This document shows, piece by piece, positions 36,910 to 46,945 of a DNA stretch of 64,000 nt (its first letter is position 1; every line of letters begins with the position of its first letter). The position numbers and the translations under genes were made by a program. Location: positions 124,001 to 188,000 of the forward strand of contig NZ_JACHBY010000002.1 in the NCBI RefSeq assembly GCF_014200495.1, written 5' to 3'. Source of the DNA: Mucilaginibacter geliditolerans. Its GTDB lineage: Bacteria > Bacteroidota > Bacteroidia > Sphingobacteriales > Sphingobacteriaceae. Under the pieces are notes generated by a model. It made no database searches, was not told where the DNA came from, and saw only the letters and a program-made list of their open reading frames with translations.

Positions 36910-36943
36910 AGATCTTACCAATTCATCCTAAGCCAATAGCTTA

Positions 36944-37516
36944 TTATAATGCCCAGGCCTTGTCGCCGGGCTTATATGCATAATCACCATCATATTTACC
37001 CGGAACTGGTAAATAGCGCAGTGCCTGTGTACATCCAACTTCTGATGTAAAATAACCCAGTAAGGTCAGTTCCTTTATCATTCTGAAATAGTGATCCGGA
37101 TCATCTTTCTTTTTGGTTTTGGTATATTCCTTTTGTTCGTTATCCAAACCGTTAAACAAAGTTGTACGATCTGCAGGTTTCAGATCCATAAACCCGGAGC
37201 CAAATTTTTTATTGGCTGCAATATCTAGTTTCTTTAGTCCATCTAAAAATATCTTCTGGTCTTTTGGTGTATAACAATCACGCACCATCACCCCCATAAA
37301 TTCGCCAACATTAGCAGCTTTGGCACCAGGAGTTTTGGTTTCAGGCAGTATAGTTTCGCCAATCTCGTTAAAAAACAATACTGTTTCGGGTTTAAAAAGA
37401 TCAGCAACATTATCTGCATTATTAGTTGATTTACAACCCGAAATAAAAAACTCTGCCCCTAAAATACTGCCGCCCAATAGCAATGCTACACTTCCAACAG
37501 CTTCTCTTCTATTCAT
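36944..37516 (-). CDS. Gluconate 2-dehydrogenase subunit 3 family protein
   Basis: This 190-residue protein has the arrangement of the small partner of GMC dehydrogenases: a start with MNRREAVGSVALLLGGSILGA, a Cys in the FISGC lipobox-like stretch, then FFNEIGETILPETKTPGAKA, FMGVMVRDCYTPKDQKIFLDG and a late YFRMIKELTLLGYFTSEVG. The two Arg near the N-terminus are consistent with a Tat-like signal. It lies 44 bp after the GMC oxidoreductase on the same strand, and the two form a periplasmic dehydrogenase pair. In Bacteroidota such pairs are candidate glucoside 3-dehydrogenases; the substrate here is unknown. Confidence 0.85.
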   Translation of the reverse strand: MNRREAVGSVALLLGGSILGAEFFISGCKSTNNADNVADLFKPETVLFFNEIGETILPETKTPGAKAANVGEFMGVMVRDCYTPKDQKIFLDGLKKLDIAANKKFGSGFMDLKPADRTTLFNGLDNEQKEYTKTKKKDDPDHYFRMIKELTLLGYFTSEVGCTQALRYLPVPGKYDGDYAYKPGDKAWAL

Positions 37517-37560
37517 TGTGTTATTAATTAATGATTTGTTTTAATTTAATTATACCACTG

Positions 37561-39240
37561 TTATATATTACCTTTTTTCAACTCATTTACTGCATAATCT
37601 GCGGCACGTGCTGTTAACGCCATATAGGTTAGCGAGGGGTTTTGGCAAGCTGATGATGCCATACTCGATCCATCGGTAACAAACACATTTTTCGCATCCC
37701 AAACCTGGTTCCATCCGTTCAATACCGAAGTTTTAGGATCACGCCCCATACGTGCCGTTCCCATTTCATGAATGCCACGCCCAAGCACCGGCTCTAAATT
37801 ATGCTGCTTAATGTTTTTTACGCCTGCATTTTCCAGCATCTCCTGCGCGTCATTAGCCATGTCGATACGCATTTTGCGTTCATTTTCTTTTGTAGTGGCA
37901 TCAACAGCCAGTATAGGTAATCCCCATTTATCCTTCTTTGTCTTATCAAGGTAAACACGGTTTTCATGATATGGCAATGTTTCACCAAAACCACCTACAC
38001 CCATACTCCAGCCGCCCGGCTCAGATAAGGCATCTTTAAAGCCAGCGCCTATATTCATTTCGGCAATATCCCTGCTCCAACCTTCTCTGCTTGCACCGCC
38101 CTGGTACCCAAAGCCGCGTATATAATCGCGTCTATCGCCGTTAAGGTTTCTGAAACGAGGTATATATATACCATTTGCCCTGCGCCCATAGTAATATTTA
38201 TCTTCAAATCCATCAACCGTACCACCTGCACCTACTCCAAGATGATGATCCATCAGGTTATGGCCCAGCTCGCCGCTACTACTGCCCAATCCATCAGGCC
38301 ATACATCAGTTGCTGAGTTCATTAATACCCAGGCCGAATTCATAGTTGACGCATTTAAAAATATCACCTTTGCAAAGTATTGATAGGTTTGATTGTTTTC
38401 CGCATCCAGCACCTCAACACCTGTGGCTTTTTTAGTATCCTTATCATACAATATTTTTGTAACTATCGACCACGGTCTGACTGTAAGATTACCTGTAGCT
38501 TTTGCTGCAGGCAATGTAGATGATTGTGTGCTGAAATATCCGCCAAAAGGGCATCCCAGCGAACATTTATTGCGATACTGGCAATTAGTGCGATTATTAT
38601 GCGGCACGGTTATGTTAGCTACACGGCCTATAATCATATTCCTTGAGCCTTTATAATGATTGTTAATCCTGGCGGCAACATCCTTTTCAACCACGTTCAT
38701 TTCCATGGGTGGCATAAAATCACCATCAGGTAATACTGAAAGGCCGTCACGATTACCGGATATGCCTGCAAATTGTTCAACATAACTATACCATGGGGCT
38801 AAGTCCTTATAACGGATAGGCCAATCTACCCCGATGCCATCCTTTAAATTGGCTTCAAAATCAAGGTCGGCCCAGCGGTAGCTTTGCCTTCCCCACATTA
38901 GTGAGCGCCCCCCAACATGATATCCCCTGAACCAATCGAAACGCTTTACTTCGGTATAAGGGCTTTCTTTTTCATTAACCCAGTAATCCAGATTCATCTC
39001 ATTAAGCGGGTAATCGCGTTTCAATACCGGATAGTCCTTGATCATTTGCTGGGTACGGCCACCACGGTGAGGAAACTCCCAGGGAGCTTTGGTGGCATTT
39101 ACATAATCTTTAATATGCTCTATATTCCTTCCCCGCTCCAGCATAATGGTTTTTAAGCCTTTTTCAGTAAGTTCCTTAGCAGCCCATCCACCTGAAATTC
39201 CCGAGCCTATTACTATGGCATCATAATTATTTGCAGACAT
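37561..39240 (-). CDS. GMC family oxidoreductase (FAD-dependent sugar/alcohol dehydrogenase)
   Basis: This 559-residue flavoprotein begins with the dinucleotide-binding fold AIVIGSGISGGWAAKELTEK and ERGRNIEH. A middle region with GRSLMWGRQSYRW and a Cys cluster CQYRNKCSLGCPFGG follow. The C-terminal GMC signature is GRGIHEMGTARMG with VFVTDGSSMASSACQNPSL. These are typical of membrane-associated sugar dehydrogenases working with a subunit-3 protein, which is encoded just downstream. No signal peptide is visible, so export would depend on the Tat-targeted partner. Oxidation of a sugar hydroxyl is known for the family; the particular substrate is inference. Confidence 0.9.
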   Translation of the reverse strand: MSANNYDAIVIGSGISGGWAAKELTEKGLKTIMLERGRNIEHIKDYVNATKAPWEFPHRGGRTQQMIKDYPVLKRDYPLNEMNLDYWVNEKESPYTEVKRFDWFRGYHVGGRSLMWGRQSYRWADLDFEANLKDGIGVDWPIRYKDLAPWYSYVEQFAGISGNRDGLSVLPDGDFMPPMEMNVVEKDVAARINNHYKGSRNMIIGRVANITVPHNNRTNCQYRNKCSLGCPFGGYFSTQSSTLPAAKATGNLTVRPWSIVTKILYDKDTKKATGVEVLDAENNQTYQYFAKVIFLNASTMNSAWVLMNSATDVWPDGLGSSSGELGHNLMDHHLGVGAGGTVDGFEDKYYYGRRANGIYIPRFRNLNGDRRDYIRGFGYQGGASREGWSRDIAEMNIGAGFKDALSEPGGWSMGVGGFGETLPYHENRVYLDKTKKDKWGLPILAVDATTKENERKMRIDMANDAQEMLENAGVKNIKQHNLEPVLGRGIHEMGTARMGRDPKTSVLNGWNQVWDAKNVFVTDGSSMASSACQNPSLTYMALTARAADYAVNELKKGNI

Positions 39241-39632
39241 ATTTAATTTTTTGGTTTATTAAATTGATATATATAACAGTAATAATCAAATAAAAACAGA
39301 AAACATTTTATAGCAATTACAGGCCATATGGTTACCTGTAATTATTACAATTAAAAAAGAGCCCAAAATGATATTTCCATTTAAGATCGCAACCTAAATA
39401 ATTTTCATATTTCACAAAATATGCTAAGCTTATTCTCTACCACCTGTTCATCTATCCCCGATCAGAAAGGTCAAATAACAATTTGTATATAATTTTATAA
39501 TAGGTAAAATATCCAGGTATTGGGCATCCTGAGATCAATGAAATAAAAGTATAAAAATTAATTAATTTAACAACTTATTATAGATGAATAGATAATCAGA
39601 AAAATGTAACAATGTCTGTACATAAAAAAAAA
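39241..39632. other. AT-rich upstream region of the GMC gene
   Basis: About 390 bp lie before the GMC start with no gene. It contains an inverted repeat at 39315-39343, given separately. I see no RNA gene and no clear promoter box. The A run that forms the T tract of the SDR terminator closes the region. Confidence 0.4.
39315..39343. promoter_or_regulatory. Inverted repeat upstream of the GMC gene
   Basis: AATTACAGG (39315-39323) and CCTGTAATT (39335-39343) are exact reverse complements with an 11-base loop. It lies 75 bp before the GMC start codon. It may be a repressor operator or an mRNA leader hairpin. The symmetry is the only evidence. Confidence 0.35.
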
Positions 39633-39652
39633 CGATGAGTTATAGCCCATCG
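39624..39652 (-). terminator. Rho-independent terminator after the SDR gene
   Basis: On the minus strand CGATGGG and CTCATCG (39646-39652 and 39633-39639) form a 7-bp stem with one G-T pair. A run of nine T follows. It lies 26 bp after the SDR stop and ends the lacI-SDR transcript. Confidence 0.75.
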
Positions 39653-39678
39653 GTTTTTGTATGCTGATATATGATTTT

Positions 39679-40425
39679 TTAAAAACCTATGGCATTTCCA
39701 CCATCAACAGGCAGAACCACCCCTGTTACATATCTTGCAGCATCAGATGCCAGGTAAGCAATAGCTTCAGCCACATCTTGGGGTAAACCTAATTTACCCA
39801 TCGGTGTTCTTGATAATACCTTTTGCTTTCTTTGCGGGTCACTATCCAATGCCTTTGCCGACATATCGGTTGCAATAAATCCTGGTGCAACACAATTTAC
39901 CCGTATACCCTCAGGCGATAGCTCAACGGCCATAGCCTTTGTCATGCCCTCAATAGCAGTTTTTGAAGCGGTATAGGCAATTACATACGGTATGCCGTAT
40001 TGCGCCGCCATAGAGCTAATGTTAATGATACAACCTGATTTTGCCGGGAGCATTACTTTAACAACTTCACGGCTTAAAACAAACACTGATGTTAAATTAG
40101 TTTGTATGACCTGTGCAAAATCATCATCGCTTACTTCAGTAAATGCCTTCTTTTGGTTGATACCCGCATTGTTCACCAACAGATCGATCTTTCCATATTC
40201 GCTTATGATTTCTGTAACCAGTTGTGGGATGGCTTTTAAGTTATTCAGATCGAAAACCTTATAACTGCATAAGTCGCCAAGTTGCGCAGCAGTATCTTTT
40301 AGATTTTGTTCGTTTCGGCCAATAATAATCGTTCTGTTATTGCTTTCAACCAGCTTTGCAGCCGTAGCCAGCCCTAACCCCGATGCGCCACCGGTTACAA
40401 TGGCTACTTTCAATTCTTTATCCAT
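39679..40425 (-). CDS. SDR family NAD(P)-dependent oxidoreductase
   Basis: This 248-residue cytosolic dehydrogenase has the classical short-chain fold: cofactor motif TGGASGLGLATA near residue 12, NNAGINQKKAF, the catalytic Ser in INISSMAAQYG and the YTASK active site (Tyr about 151), and the VTGVVLPVDGGNAIGF end. It resembles FabG/KduD-type enzymes that act on sugar acids or ketosugars. It starts 16 bp after the LacI stop, so it is co-transcribed with the regulator, and it probably processes a sugar handled by the SusC/SusD pair next to it. Confidence 0.9.
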   Translation of the reverse strand: MDKELKVAIVTGGASGLGLATAAKLVESNNRTIIIGRNEQNLKDTAAQLGDLCSYKVFDLNNLKAIPQLVTEIISEYGKIDLLVNNAGINQKKAFTEVSDDDFAQVIQTNLTSVFVLSREVVKVMLPAKSGCIINISSMAAQYGIPYVIAYTASKTAIEGMTKAMAVELSPEGIRVNCVAPGFIATDMSAKALDSDPQRKQKVLSRTPMGKLGLPQDVAEAIAYLASDAARYVTGVVLPVDGGNAIGF

Positions 40426-40441
40426 TTAAAATATTATTATG

Positions 40442-41473
40442 CTATTCTTTTTTCCTTGATGAATCACGGACTATCAGTTCCGACCGCAGTATCAGGCTGT
40501 GGGTTTGTATTAAATCATTATTATTATCCAGGTGACCGATTAGTACTTTTGCTGCAACCTCCCCCATTTCGTAACCTCTATAATCAATGGTCGTTAAATT
40601 GGGTTCTATCACACACGATGTAGGATCATTATTGAACCCGGCAAATGCAATATTTTCGGGTATCCTTATACCTTCTTTTTTTAAAAGCTGCATACAACTT
40701 ATAGCGCATAGGTCATTCGCCACAAATACGCCATCAGGCCTTACTTTCATTTCCAATATCTGCTGTGCAGCCGTTGTACCCGACTGCGCACTCAGATCAT
40801 TAATGATCAGCAATTCATCTTCAAAAGCTATTTTGTGGTCTTCAAGCGCCCGCTTATAGCCATTAAAACGATCTATGTAAACGTTACGCAGTTGGCTGCC
40901 GCCTATATGCATTATCCTTTTACAGCCTTGCTCAATCAGATGATTGGTAATATTATATGCCGCTTTATAATTATCTATGAAAATACTGGGGCATTGCTGG
41001 TGTTCATGTACACGATCAAAAAATATAACCGGGATATTCCTTTTTATAAAAGCCTCAAAGTGGTTAATATTATCTGTGTTATAAGCCAGCGAAACCAATA
41101 AGCCATCTACCCGGTTATTATACATTGCCTTTGCATTACTCACCTCCTTTTCCATCTTTTCAAGCGATTGGCTGATGAAAAGGTTATAGCCCGATTCATT
41201 AACCACCTTTTCAATCCCTGCAATCACATCCGACATGAAATTACTATTCAGCCGGGGTACAATTACACCAATTATGTTTCCGCGCTTGGTACGCAAACTG
41301 CTGGCGAACGAGTTGGAGTGATAACCCATTTCGCTGGCAGTGGCTAGTATTTTCTTCTTGGTTTCTTTGTTCGTTCCCGGATGATCCTTTAAACCCCTGC
41401 TTACGGTTGCAGCCGAAATATTCAGTTTTTGGGCTATATCGTATATGGTAACTTCCTTCTGACGGTCACTCAT
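40442..41473 (-). CDS. LacI family transcriptional regulator
   Basis: This 343-residue repressor-type regulator starts with VTIYDIAQKLNISAATVSRG and LKDHPGTNKETKKKIL, the LacI helix-turn-helix and hinge (1-60). A periplasmic-binding-protein-like effector domain follows (IIGVIVPRLNSNFMSDVIAG, then PDGVFVANDLCAISCMQLLK and FAGFNNDPTSCVIEPNLTTI). Four palindromes TGCAATCGATTGCA or close variants lie before it (41497, 41606) and before the SusC gene (46946, 47241), so it probably controls itself and the transporter. The inducer sugar is unknown. Confidence 0.93.
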   Translation of the reverse strand: MSDRQKEVTIYDIAQKLNISAATVSRGLKDHPGTNKETKKKILATASEMGYHSNSFASSLRTKRGNIIGVIVPRLNSNFMSDVIAGIEKVVNESGYNLFISQSLEKMEKEVSNAKAMYNNRVDGLLVSLAYNTDNINHFEAFIKRNIPVIFFDRVHEHQQCPSIFIDNYKAAYNITNHLIEQGCKRIMHIGGSQLRNVYIDRFNGYKRALEDHKIAFEDELLIINDLSAQSGTTAAQQILEMKVRPDGVFVANDLCAISCMQLLKKEGIRIPENIAFAGFNNDPTSCVIEPNLTTIDYRGYEMGEVAAKVLIGHLDNNNDLIQTHSLILRSELIVRDSSRKKE

Positions 41474-41496
41474 AATTATAATTAATTACACTAATT

Positions 41497-41510
41497 TACA
41501 ATCGATTACT
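41497..41510. promoter_or_regulatory. LacI-type operator O1
   Basis: TACAATCGATTACT lies 23 bp before the lacI start. Its centre AATCGATT is identical to that of the other three palindromes of this locus, and the outer bases match at most positions. It is placed for autoregulation. Confidence 0.6.
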
Positions 41511-41605
41511 AATACTTAATGCTTATTAATTGAGCATTATTTGTTGAAATCTACCTGAAAAAATGCAAAAATAAATGCAATTTCTATGAGTTTATTTTTA
41601 AGCAA

Positions 41606-41619
41606 TGTAATCGATTGCT
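41606..41619. promoter_or_regulatory. LacI-type operator O2
   Basis: TGTAATCGATTGCT lies about 130 bp before the lacI start, 109 bp from O1. The half-sites match the perfect palindrome TGCAATCGATTGCA at 46946 except for two bases. Two sites about 109 bp apart could support looping or co-operative binding. Confidence 0.6.
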
Positions 41620-41687
41620 AAAGGTAATATTTTATGCTTACCTCCTGATATTATGGTTTCGTTTCTATATGCTTAAGAGCTGGCAAT

Positions 41688-41716
41688 AATTAGGGGCCAC
41701 TAGGTGGCCCCTAATT
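41688..41716. terminator. Terminator after SusC/SusD pair
   Basis: AATTAGGGGCCAC (41688-41700) and its reverse complement GTGGCCCCTAATT (41704-41716) form a perfect 13-bp stem with a 3-base loop, 8 bp after the SusD stop. It is a strong hairpin, though the T run after it is weak. It separates the SusC/SusD unit from lacI. Confidence 0.7.
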
Positions 41717-41724
41717 ACTTCTTT

Positions 41725-43503
41725 TCAATAACCCGGATTTTGAGGGAATTTAGGCCCTGTAGTAACCAGATCTATTTCTGTTTGAGGGATAGGCCTCAGA
41801 TCTTCAAAACTCTGAATGTTAGGGCCTGCCTCAGCATTGTACTGTTGTACCCTGCGAACAATAGATTGTGTGCGCACAAGATCGTACCAACGCTGGCATT
41901 CACCAAAAAATTCACGGCTGCGCTCATCCAGAATATAATCCAGCGTAACCTGCGACGGGGTTATTTGCATTGCTGCAACCGCTGCCGAGTTTTGCGCCCC
42001 TGTGTTTGTTGATTGATATGCAGCGCGGGTTCTTATTACATTGATCATGGCAGCAGCAGTTGTAAGATCACCTGATTTAAATGCAGCTTCAGCGGCAACC
42101 ATGTAAACATCAGCAAACCTGAACAAAATAAAAGGCCTTGTAGACGGGTCATTTACACCTGTACGGTTAGGATCATCGTATTTTTTCATTGATGGGAAAA
42201 ATACAGTAGTATAAGGGTTTGGCGCATTGTCCTCCGGCGGGGTTAATATAATACCCTTAAATGCAGCTCTTTTTGTAGCTCCGGGATCAAATGGAGGCAT
42301 CCAGATAGCGGTATCGGCACCAACAGTAAGCGTTCCTCTTGGTGTTGTAACACCAGCTGTATTGGCAACCCATACCGTTTGAAATGTTTTATAATAACGC
42401 GAATCATTTACTTTATCGGCAAAAGCCTGTTCAATAACATAAGCAGGGTTTGGCCTGATACGGATGAACGGCCTGCCGTTAGCAATATCTCTCGTCATTA
42501 CATTTGCACCACCTGTAGCAGGGTAATTTGCATTTACAGTTGGGTAATTTGGCCGGAAAAGATTGCTCGTTATATTATAAGAGCCACCTGCACCACCCGC
42601 AACGTAGTTGCCGTATTTGGTACTGTTGCTTTCATCAACTACAAAAAGTGTTTCCTGGCCATATTCATTACCCGGCGCATTGGCCGATGCGAAATCCTGC
42701 CATAAGCCCACTTTGTAGGTCGCTGCATTGGTTATAAGTGATTGCGCGGTACTAAGCGCCATAGCGAAATCATTAGGCTGCGCAGCGCTTGACCAGCCAC
42801 GTGTTAAGTACACTTTTGATAATAAGTACAAAGCGGTTGCCCTGGTAGCCGCCTTCCCGGCAAATGGCGATACCGCACCTGTTGACGATATAGTTTCGCC
42901 CGGGATAGTTTGCAATTCAGTTGATGCCTGGGTAAGATCAGTAATGATCTGCGCATATACATCTGCAATTGGCGCGCGCGAATCAGAAGTTGTTGGCGTG
43001 CTGATAAATGTAGTATGCAAAGGTACCGGGCCAAAAGTTTGAACCAGGTAGAAGTAATACAACGCCCTTAAAAACTTGGCCTGTGCCAGGTATTCTGTTC
43101 TGGTTAAAGCATCAGGAAAAGCCGAAGGGCCATATTGTAAAACACCATTTGCGGTATTTATATCCTGATAAGCCACCCCAAAAATAGATACCGCATTGTA
43201 AGCAGCAACATTACCTACCAGGTTGGTGTAAGTAAAAAAGGGTATGGTTGATGAAGTAGCGCTGCCGCCTGCAAGGTATTCGTCAGTGCCGGCAAGGGTT
43301 ATATTGGTAAAGCCTTCGGTTCCCCATAGGTTACGCATATCGCCATATATCCCTATTATCCCTCCCAAAACGCCTCCGGGAGTTGTGAAGAACTGGGGTG
43401 TTATATTTGCCCGGGGATTTTCAACAAGTATTTTTTTACAACTGGTAGCACTTGCAGCTATAAGTGTTACCGTTAAAATGGATATTTTTTTAAATAGGTT
43501 CAT
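41725..43503 (-). CDS. RagB/SusD family lipoprotein (LacI-linked pair)
   Basis: This 592-residue protein has a lipoprotein signal with SATSC (Cys about 22) and KKI. SusD helical domains follow (LAQAKFLRALYYFYLVQTFG; FRFADVYMVAAEAAFKSGDL). It ends with the DLRPIPQTEID tail common to the family. It forms the surface-binding half of a pair with the SusC encoded upstream, whose stop is 16 bp before this start. Unlike the other two pairs it has no glycoside hydrolase directly attached, and a LacI gene sits next to it. Confidence 0.94.
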   Translation of the reverse strand: MNLFKKISILTVTLIAASATSCKKILVENPRANITPQFFTTPGGVLGGIIGIYGDMRNLWGTEGFTNITLAGTDEYLAGGSATSSTIPFFTYTNLVGNVAAYNAVSIFGVAYQDINTANGVLQYGPSAFPDALTRTEYLAQAKFLRALYYFYLVQTFGPVPLHTTFISTPTTSDSRAPIADVYAQIITDLTQASTELQTIPGETISSTGAVSPFAGKAATRATALYLLSKVYLTRGWSSAAQPNDFAMALSTAQSLITNAATYKVGLWQDFASANAPGNEYGQETLFVVDESNSTKYGNYVAGGAGGSYNITSNLFRPNYPTVNANYPATGGANVMTRDIANGRPFIRIRPNPAYVIEQAFADKVNDSRYYKTFQTVWVANTAGVTTPRGTLTVGADTAIWMPPFDPGATKRAAFKGIILTPPEDNAPNPYTTVFFPSMKKYDDPNRTGVNDPSTRPFILFRFADVYMVAAEAAFKSGDLTTAAAMINVIRTRAAYQSTNTGAQNSAAVAAMQITPSQVTLDYILDERSREFFGECQRWYDLVRTQSIVRRVQQYNAEAGPNIQSFEDLRPIPQTEIDLVTTGPKFPQNPGY

Positions 43504-43519
43504 ATCAATCTCTTTTAAG

Positions 43520-46500
43520 TTAGAACTTTAAATTTACGCCTAGTTGAAATGTACGGGTTGGGGGATCATTTAAACCAACGGTAATAGCGCGCCCAATGGC
43601 ACCACTTGAATAGCCCGATGGCCCCGCAAGCGTACCGCCATAGCCGTTTCCTTCGGGATCGATACCTAAACCACTTTTAGTAAGCGGCGACCAGATAATG
43701 AATGGATTTGAACAGGTTGCATAAACTCTTAATGATGATATACCCGCTTTCTTCAATAAATCTGAAGGAATAGTATAGCCTACATTAATGCTGCGCATTT
43801 TTATAAAGGAACCATCGCGATATTGAAGTGTTGACGCATACAGGAATGTACCGCTTGCATCAGGTCTTGGGAACGCGTTGGTTGGGTTTGATGGTGTCCA
43901 GTAATCAACTTTGTACTGGTTAACACGGCCTGTGTTAAAGAATGGATAACCTGATGCTCCGCTATCGCTTCCCAGGTATGGTACAGCTACCATCTGTCCT
44001 ATACGTGCAAAGGCAACAAACGTAACATCAATACCCATAAAAGAGAAACGGTTGGTTAAACCACTTTCAAACTTAGGTTGATAGCTACCTAATATCTGAC
44101 GGTCATTCTGATCTATTTTCCCGTCATTGTTAACATCCTGAACTTCTATCTGCCCTGGTTTTTCACCATATTTGGCAGCTTCGGCAGCCTGGCTTGTTTG
44201 CCAGATACCGATTTTCTTGTAATCATAAATTACGTTAAAAGGCTGACCCACAAACCATCCGTTGCCTACATCCTGTTGTAAGTTATCATGCAGTGCAACA
44301 ATAGCATCACGATAAAAAGATATATTAAAATCGGTATTCCAGGTAAAGCCGCTTTGTGTTCTGATATTAACACTGCTTAAACTTATTTCCAGTCCTGTAC
44401 CTTTTGTTTTACCGGCATTAACCAATGTTGAGCCTGCACCATTACTTGGCGGCAGGCTTATGGTTTGTAAAATATTGTTTGTTCTTTGGTCATATGCGTC
44501 AATACTACCTGATATGCGGTTATGGAGCACGCTGAAATCCAAACCAACGTTGAAATTGTCCGTAGTTTCGAACTTCAAATTAGCAGGCACGCTGGTAACC
44601 AGGTAACCATTATAGCCATTAGTCCCAAAGTTATAGGCATTGATGGTAAGGTTCCCCAATGTAGAATACGGAGCAACTGATTGGTTTGAGGTTACACCGT
44701 AACCGGCTCTTAACTTAAGATTTGAGATCCATGATACATCCTTCAAGAAATCTTCCCTGTCTGCATTCCAACCTAAAGCAAAAGCCGGATAGGTAAGGTA
44801 TTGATGCCCTGAAGTAAGCACCGATGAACCGTCACGCCTTACAGTTGCCGTTAACAAGTAGCGATCGTTAAATGAATAGTTTACACGGGCCATGTAGGAT
44901 ATTAATCCTTTTTCGGAATAAGTACCGTTTGAAGCGCTTACGGAGTTTGCAAGATTGAGATTATAACTTTGAATATAATCAGCCGGTAAACCAACACCAT
45001 TAAAAGTTGAGCCATCGCTATGATCCTTTTCAACGCTATATAAGCCTGTAAAAGTTAAATGGTGCTTGCCGAATGTTTTATCATAGGTCAGTAAGTTTTC
45101 TATCAAATAAGTATAATCCTGTTCATTTGCTACCGACTCACTTGTTTGTGATGCTGCCGTTGCTGTATTGTATAAATTACTCACAGGTAAATAGTTGTTA
45201 CCTTGTGTTTGGCCATAAGTTAAACCAACGTTTGCGCGGTATTTTAAACCATCCAGAATTTGAACTTCACCATACAGACTGTTAAAGGTGCTTAACCTTC
45301 TGCTTAAATTTTGGATAACAGGGTTCCGGATAGTAAGGGGGTTTACCTTTGCCGCATCAATTGAACCGGCTAAAGGCAATAAGTTTACAGAGCCGTCAGC
45401 ATTATATGGAGAGGTAAGCGGACTAAGGCTGATGGTATTATACAAAGGATATAAATTACCTCCATTAGTGTTGCTTACATTTTCAAGGCTATTTAAGCCA
45501 ACTCTTAAGCGGTTACTTATTTTATGATCAATAGTTGTGCGCAAAGTATACCTTTCAAATGATTGGCCGTATACGGTACCTTCGTCCTTATGATAACCAG
45601 CGCTTAATCCATATTGTGTATCTTCATTTCCACCGGTAAGGCCCAATAACTGATCGGTGGTATACCCTGCCCTGAAGATCAGGTTCTGCCAGTTAGTGTT
45701 TGTTCCATTGGCCAGGCCAGTTTGTTCAGCCGTGGTAAGGCCATAAGCGGTTGTTCCCGGGTTAACAGTATTACCAGCAGCGGCCTCAGCTTTAAAAGCA
45801 GCATATTCACTGCCGCTGAATACCGGATATTCATCAGTAATATGACTGATACCATAATAGGCGTTATAGGTCATAACCGATTTCCCAGTCTTACCCCTCT
45901 TGGTACTTATCAAAATTACACCACCTGATGCCCTTGATCCATAGATTGCTGTGGCTGATGCGTCTTTCAAAACATCAATACTGGCAATATCATTCGGGTT
46001 TATATCATTCATAGTACCACCTATAAATGGTACACCATCAACAATTATCAACGGTTGGTTTTGAGCATCAGCCTGGCTTTGCGTTCCACCTAATGAACGC
46101 TCACCCCTTATCCTGATCTGATTGCTGGCACCCGGCTGTGTGCTATTGCTCACAATATCAACACCGGCAAGCCTGCCCTTTAACTGATCAACAACGTTAT
46201 CAGACGGTACCGCTGCAAGCGCTTCCTCGCTAATAGTTGAAATAGCTCCTGTAACATCTCTTTTCTTTTGTGTACCATAGCCCACAACCACAACTTCATT
46301 TAAGCTGTTGGCATTGGCTGTAAGTGTTATTTTCAGATTTTGACTTTGAGGGGTTATGTGTACCTCCTGGGTATTGTATCCTATAAATGATATAACAAGT
46401 GAGTTTTCACCAGCAGGAACGCTGATACTGAATTTACCATTCGGACCTGTAGAGGTAGCGCTGGGATGTGATTTTAATTTCACTGTAGCGCCAATAATTG

Positions 46501-46630
46501 TTTCGCCTTTTTCATCAATTACTTTACCGGTAACAATAGAGCTTTGAGCAAAAATCGGCACTGAAATTAAGCTCATACATAACAGTATGAACATTGTTTT
46601 CCAGCATTTCATGAGTTTAAGTTTTTCCAT
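43520..46630 (-). CDS. SusC/RagA family TonB-linked transporter (LacI-linked pair)
   Basis: This 1036-residue barrel has a signal peptide ending near PIFAQ, a CarboxypepD_reg-like domain with VTGKVIDEKGETIIGATVKL, the NEVVVVGYGTQKKRD stretch, the plug signature DIASIDVLKDASATAIYGSR and a long barrel ending in QLGVNLKF. It starts well after two LacI-type palindromes (46946, 47241), so its expression is probably tied to the LacI regulator at 40442 rather than to an HTCS. This suggests uptake of a small sugar or disaccharide sensed inside the cell. Confidence 0.95.
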   Translation of the reverse strand: MEKLKLMKCWKTMFILLCMSLISVPIFAQSSIVTGKVIDEKGETIIGATVKLKSHPSATSTGPNGKFSISVPAGENSLVISFIGYNTQEVHITPQSQNLKITLTANANSLNEVVVVGYGTQKKRDVTGAISTISEEALAAVPSDNVVDQLKGRLAGVDIVSNSTQPGASNQIRIRGERSLGGTQSQADAQNQPLIIVDGVPFIGGTMNDINPNDIASIDVLKDASATAIYGSRASGGVILISTKRGKTGKSVMTYNAYYGISHITDEYPVFSGSEYAAFKAEAAAGNTVNPGTTAYGLTTAEQTGLANGTNTNWQNLIFRAGYTTDQLLGLTGGNEDTQYGLSAGYHKDEGTVYGQSFERYTLRTTIDHKISNRLRVGLNSLENVSNTNGGNLYPLYNTISLSPLTSPYNADGSVNLLPLAGSIDAAKVNPLTIRNPVIQNLSRRLSTFNSLYGEVQILDGLKYRANVGLTYGQTQGNNYLPVSNLYNTATAASQTSESVANEQDYTYLIENLLTYDKTFGKHHLTFTGLYSVEKDHSDGSTFNGVGLPADYIQSYNLNLANSVSASNGTYSEKGLISYMARVNYSFNDRYLLTATVRRDGSSVLTSGHQYLTYPAFALGWNADREDFLKDVSWISNLKLRAGYGVTSNQSVAPYSTLGNLTINAYNFGTNGYNGYLVTSVPANLKFETTDNFNVGLDFSVLHNRISGSIDAYDQRTNNILQTISLPPSNGAGSTLVNAGKTKGTGLEISLSSVNIRTQSGFTWNTDFNISFYRDAIVALHDNLQQDVGNGWFVGQPFNVIYDYKKIGIWQTSQAAEAAKYGEKPGQIEVQDVNNDGKIDQNDRQILGSYQPKFESGLTNRFSFMGIDVTFVAFARIGQMVAVPYLGSDSGASGYPFFNTGRVNQYKVDYWTPSNPTNAFPRPDASGTFLYASTLQYRDGSFIKMRSINVGYTIPSDLLKKAGISSLRVYATCSNPFIIWSPLTKSGLGIDPEGNGYGGTLAGPSGYSSGAIGRAITVGLNDPPTRTFQLGVNLKF

Positions 46631-46945
46631 AATTAATTGGTGTATAGATTTTGCATTTAGTGATTATGAGTTTTTATAAGTTTACCCGATAGCAGCACTT
46701 AAGCGGGCTATCAAATACTAACTTTTGCCTTGTAATAGCATTAAGTTGAATTCTCTTCACGTTTTTTCATTTAATGATTGATTGGCTGTAGGGTTATAAA
46801 TGGATTAATTGGTTTTAATTAAATAGTCCACGTCATGAAATATTAATATCCCAAAACATGGTCTTGTACTTTTTTGGCTTTTTTTGATTAAGAAGTTATA
46901 ATTGGTGACTAACTCGGAATAAAAGTGAGAATAAAAAATTAATAA

